In this document: one piece after another, positions 24,089 to 33,381 of the stretch
Position numbering within the stretch: the stretch's first letter is position 1
Layout: every line of letters starts with the position of its first letter
Assembly (NCBI RefSeq): GCF_023205015.1
Contig: NZ_CP096258.1
Coordinates: 1,302,001 to 1,366,000, forward strand
Reading direction: 5' to 3'
Length of the DNA: 64,000 nucleotides
Source of the DNA: Providencia rettgeri
GTDB taxonomy: Bacteria > Pseudomonadota > Gammaproteobacteria > Enterobacterales > Enterobacteriaceae
The notes under the pieces: generated by a model
What the model was told of the DNA's origin: nothing
Seen by the model: the letters and a program-made list of their open reading frames with translations, nothing else
Database searches by the model: none
Made by a program: the position numbers and the translations under genes

Positions 24089-24865
24089 ATGAAAAAAGGT
24101 TTGGTATCACTTCTTGCTGGCGCAACATTGACGTTAGCGATGGCTAGCAATAGCTTTGCAGCTGATAAAATTACGGTTTTTGCAGCGGCTTCTTTGACAA
24201 ATGCATTGAACGAAATTTCAGAGCAGTATAAGAAAGACACAAAAGTTGACGTTGTTGCTTCTTATGCGTCTTCTTCAACATTAGCGCGTCAAATTGAGCA
24301 AGGTGCACCCGCTAACTTGTTCATTTCTGCTGATCAGCAATGGATGGATTACGCTATCGATAAAAAGTTGATGGTGGAAGATACGCGCTATACATTATTA
24401 GGTAATGAGTTGGTGCTAATCGCACCGAAAGATGCAAAAATCGATAAAGTTGAAATTAATAAACAAACGGACTGGAAAAAACTGTTAGACGGTGGCCGTT
24501 TAGCTGTTGGTGACCCTGACCACGTTCCAGTTGGTATCTATGCAAAAGAGGCATTAAGCAACTTAGGTGCATGGGAAACGGTTAATCCACTATTAGCACG
24601 TACAAATAACGTGCGTAGCGGTATGGCATTAGTTGAACGTCAAGAAGCCCCTTTAGGGATTGTTTATGGTTCTGATGCCGTAGCAAGCCAAAAAGTCAAA
24701 GTGGTCGGTGTATTCCCTGCGGATACTCATAAACCTGTTGAATACCCAATGGCAATTGTTAAAGATCAAGATAACCAAGCAACGCGTGATTATTATGAAT
24801 ACTTAAAAACTCCAGCGGCTTCAGAAGTATTCAAACGCTACGGTTTTGAACCTCGTACTCAATAA
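24089..24865 (+). CDS. modA: molybdate ABC transporter substrate-binding protein
   Basis: ModA binds molybdate or tungstate in the periplasm and delivers it to ModBC. The 258 residues (257 in E. coli) start with a signal peptide ending NSFA-ADKITVFAAASL near residue 24. Ligand-contact motifs include AAASLTNAL and YASSSTLARQIEQGAP, and the DPDHVPVGIYAKEAL segment near residue 145. The gene begins immediately after a ModE-like operator and heads modABC. Confidence 0.97.
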   Translation: MKKGLVSLLAGATLTLAMASNSFAADKITVFAAASLTNALNEISEQYKKDTKVDVVASYASSSTLARQIEQGAPANLFISADQQWMDYAIDKKLMVEDTRYTLLGNELVLIAPKDAKIDKVEINKQTDWKKLLDGGRLAVGDPDHVPVGIYAKEALSNLGAWETVNPLLARTNNVRSGMALVERQEAPLGIVYGSDAVASQKVKVVGVFPADTHKPVEYPMAIVKDQDNQATRDYYEYLKTPAASEVFKRYGFEPRTQ

Positions 24866-24890
24866 ACGTTAAGAGAGCATTTTTTTGCAG

Positions 24891-25580
24891 ATGTTAAGTC
24901 CTTATGAATGGGAAGCGATTTACCTAAGCCTAAAAGTATCCAGTGTGGCAGTCATTTTTAGTTTGCCATTAGGTATTTTAGTAGCATGGGTGCTAGTTCG
25001 CTGTAATTTTCCTGGAAAAACACTGCTCGATAGTATTATCCATCTACCACTGGTGCTGCCGCCAGTGGTCGTGGGTTATTTACTGTTGATCAGTATGGGT
25101 AAACGCGGTTTTATCGGTGAGTGGTTATATAACTGGTTTGGCTTTAGTTTTACTTTTAGTTGGCGTGGTGCTGCACTTGCATCTGCGGTGGTTGCATTTC
25201 CACTGATGGTGCGTGCTATCCGTCTAGCGCTTGAGGCTGTTGACCAAAAATTAGAACTAGCCGCGAGGACACTAGGCGCAACACCGCTACGTGTCTTTTT
25301 TACGATCACTATTCCGCTTTCTCTTCCCGGTATTATTGTCGGAACGGTATTAGCATTTGCACGCTCACTGGGTGAATTTGGTGCAACAATCACGTTTGTA
25401 TCGAATATACCTGGTGAAACACAAACCATCCCATTAGCGATGTACACCTTAATTGAAACGCCGGGAGCTGAGGTAGACGCGGCACGCTTATGTGTGATCG
25501 CAATTATTTTAGCCTTGATTTCATTATTGATTTCAGAGTGGCTCACCCGTTGGGGTAAAAAGCGTTTGGGGGTGGCTTAG
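24891..25580 (+). CDS. modB: molybdate ABC transporter permease
   Basis: ModB is the inner-membrane permease of the molybdate importer. The 229-residue protein has five or six transmembrane helices and the ATPase-coupling EAA loop LELAARTLGATPLRVFFTI near residue 125, followed by PLSLPGIIVGTVLAFARSLGEFGAT. The ATG at 24891 gives the E. coli length of 229; a TTG two codons upstream is also open. It begins 25 bases after modA and ends one base before modC. Confidence 0.97.
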   Translation: MLSPYEWEAIYLSLKVSSVAVIFSLPLGILVAWVLVRCNFPGKTLLDSIIHLPLVLPPVVVGYLLLISMGKRGFIGEWLYNWFGFSFTFSWRGAALASAVVAFPLMVRAIRLALEAVDQKLELAARTLGATPLRVFFTITIPLSLPGIIVGTVLAFARSLGEFGATITFVSNIPGETQTIPLAMYTLIETPGAEVDAARLCVIAIILALISLLISEWLTRWGKKRLGVA

Positions 25581-25581
25581 C

Positions 25582-26649
25582 ATGTTAGAACTCGATTTTT
25601 CTCAAAAACTAGGGGACTTACAGCTTGAAGTCACAACACAATTGCCAACGGAAAGTATTACCGCGGTTTTTGGGCTTTCAGGTGCAGGTAAAACCTCGCT
25701 TATCAATGTGATAGGTGGGTTAACAAAACCCAATACAGGGCGCGTTGTTTTAAATGGTCGCACATTGGTGGATATCGAAAAAGGCATTTGTTTACCGCCT
25801 GAGCAGCGCCATATCGGCTATGTATTTCAAGATGCACGGTTATTTCCTCATTATCGAGTGAAAAACAATTTGCGTTATGGCATGTCCCCCGTAATGAAAG
25901 ACCGCTTTGATGATATTGTGGGCTTACTGGGTATAGAAAAACTGCTCAATCGTTATCCCATCACACTATCTGGCGGTGAAAAACAGCGTGTCGCTATTGG
26001 GCGAGCGCTATTGACAGCCCCTGAGATTTTGCTGATGGATGAGCCGTTAGCCTCTTTAGATTTACCTCGAAAACGCGAATTATTGCCCTACCTAGAGAAA
26101 CTGTCCCAAGACGTTAAAATCCCCATTTTGTATGTCAGTCATAGCTTGGATGAGATTTTACGTCTGGCTGACAAAGTCATTGTGATGGCGCAAGGAAAAG
26201 TTAAAGCGTTTGGCGCCTTGGAAGAGGTTTGGGCAAGTAGTGCATTGCGCCCTTGGTTACAGCAAGAAACACTGAGCAGTGTGGTCAGTGCAACCGTACA
26301 TAGTCAGCACCCTGATTATGAGATGACCGCCGTGACTGTTGGTCATCAAAAACTGTGGATCCCTAGAGTTGACGCACGACAAGGCACTAACGTTCGGATA
26401 CGTATTGATGCATCGGATGTATCTTTGGTACTCGAAAAACCACAAGTGAGCAGCATTCGCAATATTTTAGCCGCAGAAGTGGTTGAATGGATTGAAGATG
26501 CTGAACAAGTGGATGTGAAACTCGATTTAGGCGAAGAACATTATTTATGGGCGCGGATCACTCGCTGGGCAAGGGATGAGCTTTCTATTCGCAAAGGACG
26601 TAAAGTCTACGCGCAGGTGAAGGCGGTGTCGCTTTCTCGCCACCTCTAA
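25582..26649 (+). CDS. modC: molybdate ABC transporter ATP-binding protein
   Basis: ModC powers molybdate import. Walker A is GLSGAGKT at residues 31-38, the signature is LSGGEKQRVAIGRAL near residue 130, and Walker B is ILLMDEPLASLD. The C-terminal third is a MOP-type regulatory domain, which in the family binds molybdate and inhibits transport. The 355-residue length is close to 352 in E. coli. The start lies one base after modB, so translation is probably coupled. Confidence 0.97.
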   Translation: MLELDFSQKLGDLQLEVTTQLPTESITAVFGLSGAGKTSLINVIGGLTKPNTGRVVLNGRTLVDIEKGICLPPEQRHIGYVFQDARLFPHYRVKNNLRYGMSPVMKDRFDDIVGLLGIEKLLNRYPITLSGGEKQRVAIGRALLTAPEILLMDEPLASLDLPRKRELLPYLEKLSQDVKIPILYVSHSLDEILRLADKVIVMAQGKVKAFGALEEVWASSALRPWLQQETLSSVVSATVHSQHPDYEMTAVTVGHQKLWIPRVDARQGTNVRIRIDASDVSLVLEKPQVSSIRNILAAEVVEWIEDAEQVDVKLDLGEEHYLWARITRWARDELSIRKGRKVYAQVKAVSLSRHL

Positions 26650-26730
26650 ATCCCCGTTATAGCTCATGCTACCGCGTTGTTGGCTACATTCAGCTGTAGT
26701 ATAAACTACCTCGAGGGTTAAAATTTTATC

Positions 26731-26760
26731 AAAACAAAAAGGAAAGCTGAGCTTTCCTTG
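26731..26760 (-). terminator. terminator of ybhA, possibly bidirectional
   Basis: AAGGAAAGC pairs with GCTTTCCTT around TGA. On the minus strand it is followed by TTTTTGTTTT, about 20 bases after the ybhA stop. It could also end modC transcripts from the other side, though with a poorer T run. Confidence 0.85.
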
Positions 26761-26781
26761 AATTGATAATTAATGAGTAGA

Positions 26782-27600
26782 TTACAGAACGTATTTGCGG
26801 ATAACTTCAGCAATACCCGGCTCTGTGTTGATGCGAGTGACTAATTTAGCCTGCTGTTTGATTTCATCCACGGCATTGCCCATTGCGACACCGAGACCAG
26901 CGGTGGTTAGCATGCTTAAATCATTGAAATTATCTCCAAAAGCGACAACATCATTCATTGTCATCCCTTGAGATTCAACCCATTCCTTTAAGCGTTGGCC
27001 TTTGCTATTGCCTTTGCGGCCGACATCCACTTGATCTGCCCAAGACCATTCACAATCTAAACCAAAGTCATTTTCAATTTCGCTAACGACCTGATGGAGC
27101 TGATCAATATTCGGTGAGCTAACGGCAAATTTCCAAATAAAATCATAATCATGCATCACATTTGCATAGTCTTCTACGAACTCGATAGTAGGACGCTGTG
27201 CAGCAGGTAATGATTCCGCCCAATTAAGTGTACGCTGGATTCCCTCTGTTTTTGCGTTGTATAACATAGCGTTATCAACATACATTAAATGCTGAATATC
27301 CGTTCCACGCAGCTTGTCGATCATTTGCGTGACGGAATCGAGGGTCATAGGGTCTGATTTTAGAACTTTTTTACCTAAATAGTCGTATAGGTAGGTTCCG
27401 TTACAGCAAATGGCGGGGGTATCAAGATCTAAAGTTTGATAAAACGGGTGAATCGCAACATGATGGCGGCCAGTGACGATGATCACTTTAACGCCTTGGC
27501 GACGTGCTTCTTGTAAGGCGGCTAAAGATTCTGGCAGAATTTTCTTTTGGTGATCAAGCAGTGTTCCATCAAGATCGAGCGCAATAACGCGGTATGACAT
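26782..27600 (-). CDS. ybhA: pyridoxal phosphate phosphatase YbhA (HAD family)
   Basis: YbhA is a cytoplasmic HAD phosphatase active on pyridoxal 5'-phosphate and some sugar phosphates in E. coli. Motif I is DLDGT at residues 9-13, motif II is VTGRHH, and the C-terminal GDNFNDLSM holds the metal-binding acidic residues. The start at 27600 (MSYRVIAL) gives 272 residues, the E. coli length, with GGAG eight bases upstream; a four-residue extension is rejected. The gene is divergent from pgl. Confidence 0.94.
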   Translation of the reverse strand: MSYRVIALDLDGTLLDHQKKILPESLAALQEARRQGVKVIIVTGRHHVAIHPFYQTLDLDTPAICCNGTYLYDYLGKKVLKSDPMTLDSVTQMIDKLRGTDIQHLMYVDNAMLYNAKTEGIQRTLNWAESLPAAQRPTIEFVEDYANVMHDYDFIWKFAVSSPNIDQLHQVVSEIENDFGLDCEWSWADQVDVGRKGNSKGQRLKEWVESQGMTMNDVVAFGDNFNDLSMLTTAGLGVAMGNAVDEIKQQAKLVTRINTEPGIAEVIRKYVL

Positions 27601-27900
27601 AAACGGCTCCACGTGATTTAGTAATGACCTATCTGCCTAAAGAGGCAGAGATAGGCAGAGGATGAATTTTTAATAGTAACGAGAAATTATTGCTATAAAA
27701 ATAGTCAACTTGATATGATTTATCATCATAACGTTAACTGAACCGTTTTAGTATCATTATTATTTTTTCTTGATACGATATATAACAGCCGCAATGGCGC
27801 TATTTACCCAACGTAATTTACCTCATATAGAGTATAGTGCAGTCAATATAGTGGACGATAGATACGGTTTTGTATTTTTATCATGAATTAAGGAGTCAGG

Positions 27901-28881
27901 ATGAATCAGGTTGTTTATATTGCGAGTCCCGAAAGTCAGCAAATTCACGTGTGGTCGATGAATGAGGTAGGGGAGCTTACTCTTCTGCAAACGGTAAATA
28001 CACCAGGCCAAGTGCAGCCTATGGTACTGAGCCATGATAAAAAACACCTTTATATTGGTGTACGCCCAAATTTCCGTGTTGTAACCTATGAGATTGAAAA
28101 AAAAGGGTTACTACGTTTAAAAGCGGAGACATCAATTCCTGGTACACCGGTTCATTTATCCCTTGATAATACTGGCAAATATCTATTTGTTCCTTCATAC
28201 CATCAACATAACTTATCAGTGTTAACCATTAATGAAGAAGGCGTTCCAGATCGCGTTGTTCAGGTGATTGAAGGCTTACGTAATCCACATTCTTCCCATG
28301 TTGATGTGGATAATCAACAGCTTTGGGTTCCTTGCTTGGGCGAAGACCATATCCGTTTATTCAATTTACATGAAAATGGTTATTTAACTGAAGCCACCGC
28401 AGATCAGATTACCACGGCTGCGCAATCGGGTCCTCGTCACTTAGCCTTCCATCCAACTGAAAAAGTTATTTATTGTGTGAATGAGCTAGATTCAACGGTA
28501 GGCGTGTATCGTAAATTTACTCGCTATCGTAACATGCAAACTTTGGCAAATTACCCATTAGGTAACGAAAGCCAGCGCTGGGCTGCCGATATCCATATTA
28601 CGCCAGATGGCCGCCATTTATATGTTAGTGAGCGCTCAGAAAGCTACCTTAGCCACTATCTGGTTTCTGATGACGGTTGCGAGCTAACATTAGAAGCACG
28701 CTACCCAACAGAGACGCACCCAAGGGGCTTTAATATTGATGCAACAGGGCGTTTCTTAATTTCCAGTGGGCAAAAATCAGACCATATTTCAGTCTCTGAA
28801 ATTGACCCAATTACGGGGAAATTGCGTTTGTTAGCACGTTATGGGGTAGGGAAAGGTCCTATGTGGATCACTATCCTTTAA
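27901..28881 (+). CDS. pgl: 6-phosphogluconolactonase
   Basis: This Pgl hydrolyses 6-phosphogluconolactone in the pentose phosphate pathway. It is the seven-bladed beta-propeller type rather than the NagB-like type. Repeated blade motifs are visible, such as HLYIGVRPNFRVVTYEI, KYLFVPSYHQHNLSVLTI, HLYVSERSESYLSHYLV and RFLISSGQKSDHISVSEI, at roughly 45-residue spacing. The 326 residues are close to E. coli (331). TAAGGAG precedes the ATG. An ERIC-like element follows. Confidence 0.95.
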   Translation: MNQVVYIASPESQQIHVWSMNEVGELTLLQTVNTPGQVQPMVLSHDKKHLYIGVRPNFRVVTYEIEKKGLLRLKAETSIPGTPVHLSLDNTGKYLFVPSYHQHNLSVLTINEEGVPDRVVQVIEGLRNPHSSHVDVDNQQLWVPCLGEDHIRLFNLHENGYLTEATADQITTAAQSGPRHLAFHPTEKVIYCVNELDSTVGVYRKFTRYRNMQTLANYPLGNESQRWAADIHITPDGRHLYVSERSESYLSHYLVSDDGCELTLEARYPTETHPRGFNIDATGRFLISSGQKSDHISVSEIDPITGKLRLLARYGVGKGPMWITIL

Positions 28882-28882
28882 T

Positions 28883-29003
28883 CTTCGTCATACTTCGAGC
28901 TATAGCGGTGTTGGCTTCACTCGGCTACTTGGGTCACATACTTGTGTATGCTCCCCAAGATATCCTCGATTGCCGCCTTGCTATAACTCGAATTATTTAG
29001 AAG
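28883..29003. repeat. ERIC-like intergenic repeat, complete
   Basis: The element is an imperfect palindrome: the left arm holds CGTCATACTTCGAGCTATAG, the centre TCACATACTTGTGTATGCTCC, and the right arm CCTTGCTATAACTCGAATTA. This matches the arrangement of enterobacterial ERIC (IRU) elements of about 120-130 bases. It fills the gap between convergent pgl and bioA. Confidence 0.8.
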
Positions 29004-29061
29004 ATTCTCTAGTTAAAAATTCAGTAAAAAATCGACTTAGATTAAGATTGAATTTATTGCG

Positions 29062-30330
29062 TTATCTCAACACGTTTGCCATTGTATTTGTCACTTTACT
29101 GAGTTGCTCGGGGGTGATGATATACGGTGGCATCACATAAATCAGTTTGCCGAATGGGCGAACCCAAACGCCATTTTCTACAAATACTTTTTGTAAAGCC
29201 GCTGTGTTGACAGGCTGCTTCATTTCAACCACGCCAATGGCACCCAAAACGCGCACATCTGCCACGCTTGGGTGGGAGATTAAAGGCATCAGTTCAGCTT
29301 TAAGTTGTTGTTCGATAGTCGCAACGGTTTCCTGCCAAGGGCTATTGAGTAATAAGGTCAAACTGGCATCGGCCACAGCACAGGCAAGAGGATTTCCCAT
29401 AAAGGTTGGGCCATGCATAAAACAACCCGCTTCCCCATTGCTAATGGTTTCTGCCACATGGCGGGTTGTAATTGTTGCCGAAAGGGTCATATAACCACCG
29501 GTTAATGCTTTACCCAAACACATAATGTCGGGTGATATATCAGCATGCTCACAAGCGAATAGTTTCCCTGTACGACCAAAACCAGTCGCAATTTCATCAG
29601 CAATCAATAGCAAACCATACTGATCGCACAAATGGCGGACTCCCTTTAAATATTCAGGGTGATAGATACGCATGCCACCAGCCCCTTGAACGATCGGTTC
29701 AAGGATGATCGCCGCAATTTCATCGCTATTCTCAGCAAGTTGTATCTCAAGAGGATGCAAATCGGCGCTGTGCCATTCGTCGTAAAAACCACACTGAGAC
29801 GCTTCCACAAAAATATGCGGAGGTAAATACCCCTTATATAGGCCATGCATTGAATTATCAGGGTCACAAACGGCCATTGCACCGAAAGTATCACCGTGAT
29901 ACCCATGGCGTAATGTGAGGATGCGCTGACGTTTTTCCCCTTTGGCTTGCCAATATTGCAATGCCATTTTCAGAGCAACTTCAACCGCCACAGAGCCGGA
30001 ATCGGCAAGAAATACACATTCTAGCGGCTCTGGTGTGATAGAAACCAATTGCTTACATAGGTTCACAGCAGGTGGGTGGGTGATCCCACCAAACATCACA
30101 TGGGACATTTTCGCTAATTGCGTTGTTACCGCTTGGTTTAATACAGGATGATTATAACCATGAATAGCAGCCCACCATGAAGACATACCATCAATTAATT
30201 TTTTTCCATCGGCCATGATTAGCTCAGCGCCATGGGCTTCAACTATCGGGTAAGCCGGAATTGGTTGGCTCATCGAGGTATAAGGGTGCCAAATATGTTT
30301 GGCATCAAACTGAATATCTACATTATCCAT
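29062..30330 (-). CDS. bioA: adenosylmethionine-8-amino-7-oxononanoate aminotransferase
   Basis: BioA converts KAPA to DAPA in biotin synthesis, using S-adenosylmethionine as amino donor. The 422-residue class III aminotransferase starts MDNVDIQFDAKHIWHPYTSM. It shows DGMSSWWAAIHGYNHP, HGYHGDTFGAM, LLIADEIATGFGRTGK and GKALTGGYMTLSA, the last holding the PLP lysine. It is slightly shorter than E. coli BioA at the C-terminus. It is divergent from bioBFCD across a BirA-like operator. Confidence 0.97.
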   Translation of the reverse strand: MDNVDIQFDAKHIWHPYTSMSQPIPAYPIVEAHGAELIMADGKKLIDGMSSWWAAIHGYNHPVLNQAVTTQLAKMSHVMFGGITHPPAVNLCKQLVSITPEPLECVFLADSGSVAVEVALKMALQYWQAKGEKRQRILTLRHGYHGDTFGAMAVCDPDNSMHGLYKGYLPPHIFVEASQCGFYDEWHSADLHPLEIQLAENSDEIAAIILEPIVQGAGGMRIYHPEYLKGVRHLCDQYGLLLIADEIATGFGRTGKLFACEHADISPDIMCLGKALTGGYMTLSATITTRHVAETISNGEAGCFMHGPTFMGNPLACAVADASLTLLLNSPWQETVATIEQQLKAELMPLISHPSVADVRVLGAIGVVEMKQPVNTAALQKVFVENGVWVRPFGKLIYVMPPYIITPEQLSKVTNTMANVLR

Positions 30331-30339
30331 TTGCTATTA

Positions 30340-30372
30340 TCGTCAACTTTTTTAGATCATTTTAGTTGACAT
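30340..30372. promoter_or_regulatory. BirA operator between bioA and bioB
   Basis: TCGTCAACT and AGTTGACAT form an inverted repeat separated by 15 bases, with GTCAAC/GTTGAC the core. This resembles the enteric bio operator (arms of the type TTGTAAACC and GGTTTACAA) and sits in the 93-base gap between the divergent bioA and bioB. Confidence 0.75.
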
Positions 30373-30423
30373 GATAGTCGCAATATTTAAACTGGCAACA
30401 ACTTTTTCAACTGGAGAGTTTCC

Positions 30424-31461
30424 GTGAGCCAATTAAAACAGTGGACAATAAAACAAGCTAATGAACTGTTTTCAATGCCTTTTTTTGAATTATTATTTCA
30501 GGCACAGCAAATTCATCGCCAACATTTCGACCCGCAGCAAGTGCAAGTGAGTACGTTGTTATCGATTAAAACCGGGGCTTGCCCTGAAGATTGCAAATAT
30601 TGTGCGCAAAGTGCGCGCTATAAAACAGGGCTAGAAACTGAAAAGTTAATGGAAGTTCAGCAAGTTCTGGAATCCGCGAAAAAAGCGAAGCAAGCAGGCT
30701 CAACCCGCTTTTGTATGGGGGCTGCGTGGCGGAATCCGAAAGAACGCGATATGCCTTATCTTGAGATGATGGTAAAAGAAGTGAAGTCATTAGGGATGGA
30801 AACCTGTATGACATTAGGGATGATTGATAATTCCCAAGCTCAACGCTTAGCAGAAGCAGGATTAGATTATTATAACCATAACCTTGATACCTCTCCAGAA
30901 TACTACGGCAATATTATTACGACTCGCAGTTATCAAGACCGCTTGAATACACTCGAAAATGTCCGAGATGCAGGGATCAAAGTCTGCTCTGGTGGGATTT
31001 TAGGCTTAGGCGAAAAAATCAGTGACCGAGCGGCATTATTAGTGCAATTGGCAAATTTACCAAAGCCACCAGAAAGTGTGCCGATCAACATGTTGATGAA
31101 AGTTGAAGGAACCCCAATGGCGGATAACGAAGATGTCGATGCATTTGATTTTATTCGCACGATTGCCGTTGCACGTATCATGATGCCAACGTCATACGTT
31201 AGGCTATCGGCAGGTCGTGAATATATGAATGAGCAAACTCAGGCATTGTGCTTTATGGCCGGTGCAAACTCCGTATTCTATGGGTGTAAATTGCTGACGA
31301 CGCCGAACCCAGATGAAAATAAAGACTTGGCACTATTTAGAAAACTGAATATTAACCCTGAGCGTATTGAAACCGACGAAGGGGATAACCATCACGCCGC
31401 TAAGTTAGCTGAAACGCTGTTAACCGCTGATAACCCTCAATTTTATAACGCAGCAGTATAA
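30424..31461 (+). CDS. bioB: biotin synthase
   Basis: BioB is the radical SAM enzyme that inserts sulfur into dethiobiotin. Cys53, Cys57 and Cys60 in CPEDCKYC bind the SAM [4Fe-4S] cluster; further cysteines for the [2Fe-2S] cluster lie in FCMGAAWR and ETCMTLGM. The GTG start has GGAGAG at a proper distance. The 345 residues match the family (346). It heads the tight operon bioBFCD, with the bioF start overlapping its stop by one base. Confidence 0.97.
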   Translation: MSQLKQWTIKQANELFSMPFFELLFQAQQIHRQHFDPQQVQVSTLLSIKTGACPEDCKYCAQSARYKTGLETEKLMEVQQVLESAKKAKQAGSTRFCMGAAWRNPKERDMPYLEMMVKEVKSLGMETCMTLGMIDNSQAQRLAEAGLDYYNHNLDTSPEYYGNIITTRSYQDRLNTLENVRDAGIKVCSGGILGLGEKISDRAALLVQLANLPKPPESVPINMLMKVEGTPMADNEDVDAFDFIRTIAVARIMMPTSYVRLSAGREYMNEQTQALCFMAGANSVFYGCKLLTTPNPDENKDLALFRKLNINPERIETDEGDNHHAAKLAETLLTADNPQFYNAAV

Positions 31462-32618
31462 TGAGTTGGCAATCATTTATACAAAACCAGATAGCGCAGC
31501 GTAAGCAGGCTTCTATCTGGCGTCAACGGCAGTGTATTGATAGTGCCAATGGTCGTTCGCTTTTTCTAGCTGGAAAAGAATTTCTTAATTTTTCATCCAA
31601 TGATTATTTGGGATTAGCCCATCATCCTCAAGTGGTTGCCGCGTGGCAACGTGGGGCTGATGAATATGGTGTGGGAAGTGGGGGATCGGGGCATATTACC
31701 GGGTTCACCAAAGCACATGATAAATTAGAGCAAGCGCTCGCTGATTGGTTAGGCTACCCGAAAGCCTTATTGTTTATTTCAGGTTTTGCTGCGAACCATG
31801 CGGTGATCACGGCATTAATGACGGCAAATGATCGTATTTTGGCTGATAAACTCAGCCACGCATCGATAATGGAGGCCTCGATTCATTCGGGGGCTCAATT
31901 AAGGCGCTTTCAGCATAATAACCCTCTATCACTAAATAAGTTAATTCAAAAACCCGTTGTAGGAAAAACGCTTGTCATCACGGAAGGGGTTTTTAGTATG
32001 GATGGCGATAGCGCCCCCCTTCAACAATTGCAGGAAATCGCTAGAAATCAGCAAGCTTGGTTGATGGTTGATGATGCTCACGGTGTTGGCGTTACCGGAG
32101 AGCAAGGCCGTGGCAGCTGTTTTGCGAGCGGAATTAAACCTGAAATTTTAGTCGTCACCTTTGGCAAAGCATTTGGTTTAAGTGGCGCAGCGGTACTGTG
32201 TGATGAGCCTACGGCGGACTTTTTTGTACAATCCGCACGTCATTTAATTTATAGCACGTCAATGCCACCTGCTCAGGCTGTCGCGCTGCTAGCAGCCGTT
32301 GAGCAAATTAAACAAGCGGATGAATTGCGCGCTGATCTAAATCAACATATTGAATATTTTAGAGAAAATGCTGAATTCTCAGGAATGAGATTGGCTAATT
32401 CAACGACGGCTATTCAGCCACTAATTGTTGGTGAAAACCAAGCGAGCCAACAGTTAGCCAATTTTTTACGCCAAAAAAATATTTGGGTGCAAGCGATCCG
32501 ACCGCCAACGGTTCCACCAGGGAGTGCTAGGTTACGGATCACATTAAGCGCTGCACACCAACGTCAAGATATCGATCAATTATTGGAGGCTTTACATGAC
32601 TTTATCGCTCAGTCGTGA
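31461..32618 (+). CDS. bioF: 8-amino-7-oxononanoate synthase
   Basis: BioF condenses pimeloyl-ACP with alanine to KAPA. It is an alpha-oxoamine synthase with PLP lysine in TFGKAFGLSGAA near residue 235, and the motifs NFSSNDYLGLAHHP, GSGGSGHITGF and VDDAHGVGVTG. The 385-residue length is typical. It overlaps bioB by one base and bioC by 23 bases. Confidence 0.97.
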   Translation: MSWQSFIQNQIAQRKQASIWRQRQCIDSANGRSLFLAGKEFLNFSSNDYLGLAHHPQVVAAWQRGADEYGVGSGGSGHITGFTKAHDKLEQALADWLGYPKALLFISGFAANHAVITALMTANDRILADKLSHASIMEASIHSGAQLRRFQHNNPLSLNKLIQKPVVGKTLVITEGVFSMDGDSAPLQQLQEIARNQQAWLMVDDAHGVGVTGEQGRGSCFASGIKPEILVVTFGKAFGLSGAAVLCDEPTADFFVQSARHLIYSTSMPPAQAVALLAAVEQIKQADELRADLNQHIEYFRENAEFSGMRLANSTTAIQPLIVGENQASQQLANFLRQKNIWVQAIRPPTVPPGSARLRITLSAAHQRQDIDQLLEALHDFIAQS

Positions 32619-33381
32619 AAAGCATAAAATTGCAGCGGCATTTGGCCGCGCAGCTAAGAGTTATGATTCTGTAGCAAGTTATCAACGATCAACAGGAACA
32701 CAGCTACTTGGCCAACTGACTTCGGTCTTAAACCATTCATCGTCAACAGCGCCATTGGATATTTTAGATGCTGGGTGCGGTACGGGGTATTTTAGTCATA
32801 AGCTGAAAGAGAAGGGACATCGTGTCACGGCGTTAGATCTTTCTGCGGGGATGCTCGAAATGGCGCAAACGAAAGCGGTTGCCGATCATTATTTATGTGC
32901 GGATATAGAATCCATTCCATTGGATCCACAACTCTTTGACGTGGTTTTTTCCAATTTATCGGTTCAATGGTGCCGAGATCTCAATAAAGCATTAAGTGAA
33001 TTATATCGAGTGACAAAACCGGGGGGAGTTGTGGTATTTACCACACTTGCAGAGGATTCTCTCGCTGAATTATCCTCAGCTTGGTATTCACTTGACGGAT
33101 ATTCGCATGTGAATACCTTTCTCAGTGCTCAGCAGATACAAAATAGTTGTCAGTCATGGAGAAATGAACTTACTTTACAACAAGATACGCTCTATTTCTC
33201 TGGGTTGACAGAATTACTACATTCACTTAAAGGCATTGGTGCGACACATTTAACTACGGGGCGTAAAGCCGGCTTGATGACGCGCCAACGTTTGCAACAA
33301 CTCGCCTTAGCTTACCCAATAAAAGCGCAAGGCTTACCTTTAACTTATCATACGGTGTTTGGAGTGATTTATCGTGACTAA
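32596..33381 (+). CDS. bioC: malonyl-ACP O-methyltransferase
   Basis: BioC methylates malonyl-ACP so that the fatty acid synthesis cycle can build the pimeloyl chain. The 261-residue protein has the SAM-binding motif ILDAGCGTGYFSHKL near residue 55 and the family motifs AAAFGRAAKSYD, SNLSVQWC and SLKGIGATHL. GGAGG is well spaced before the ATG at 32596, inside the end of bioF. It overlaps bioD by eight bases. Confidence 0.96.
   Translation: MTLSLSREKHKIAAAFGRAAKSYDSVASYQRSTGTQLLGQLTSVLNHSSSTAPLDILDAGCGTGYFSHKLKEKGHRVTALDLSAGMLEMAQTKAVADHYLCADIESIPLDPQLFDVVFSNLSVQWCRDLNKALSELYRVTKPGGVVVFTTLAEDSLAELSSAWYSLDGYSHVNTFLSAQQIQNSCQSWRNELTLQQDTLYFSGLTELLHSLKGIGATHLTTGRKAGLMTRQRLQQLALAYPIKAQGLPLTYHTVFGVIYRD

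Noticed and set aside
23863..24147. 94-codon plus-strand frame running into modA
   Set aside because: It overlaps the modA start and the ModE-like operator in another frame, and has no ribosome site or family features.
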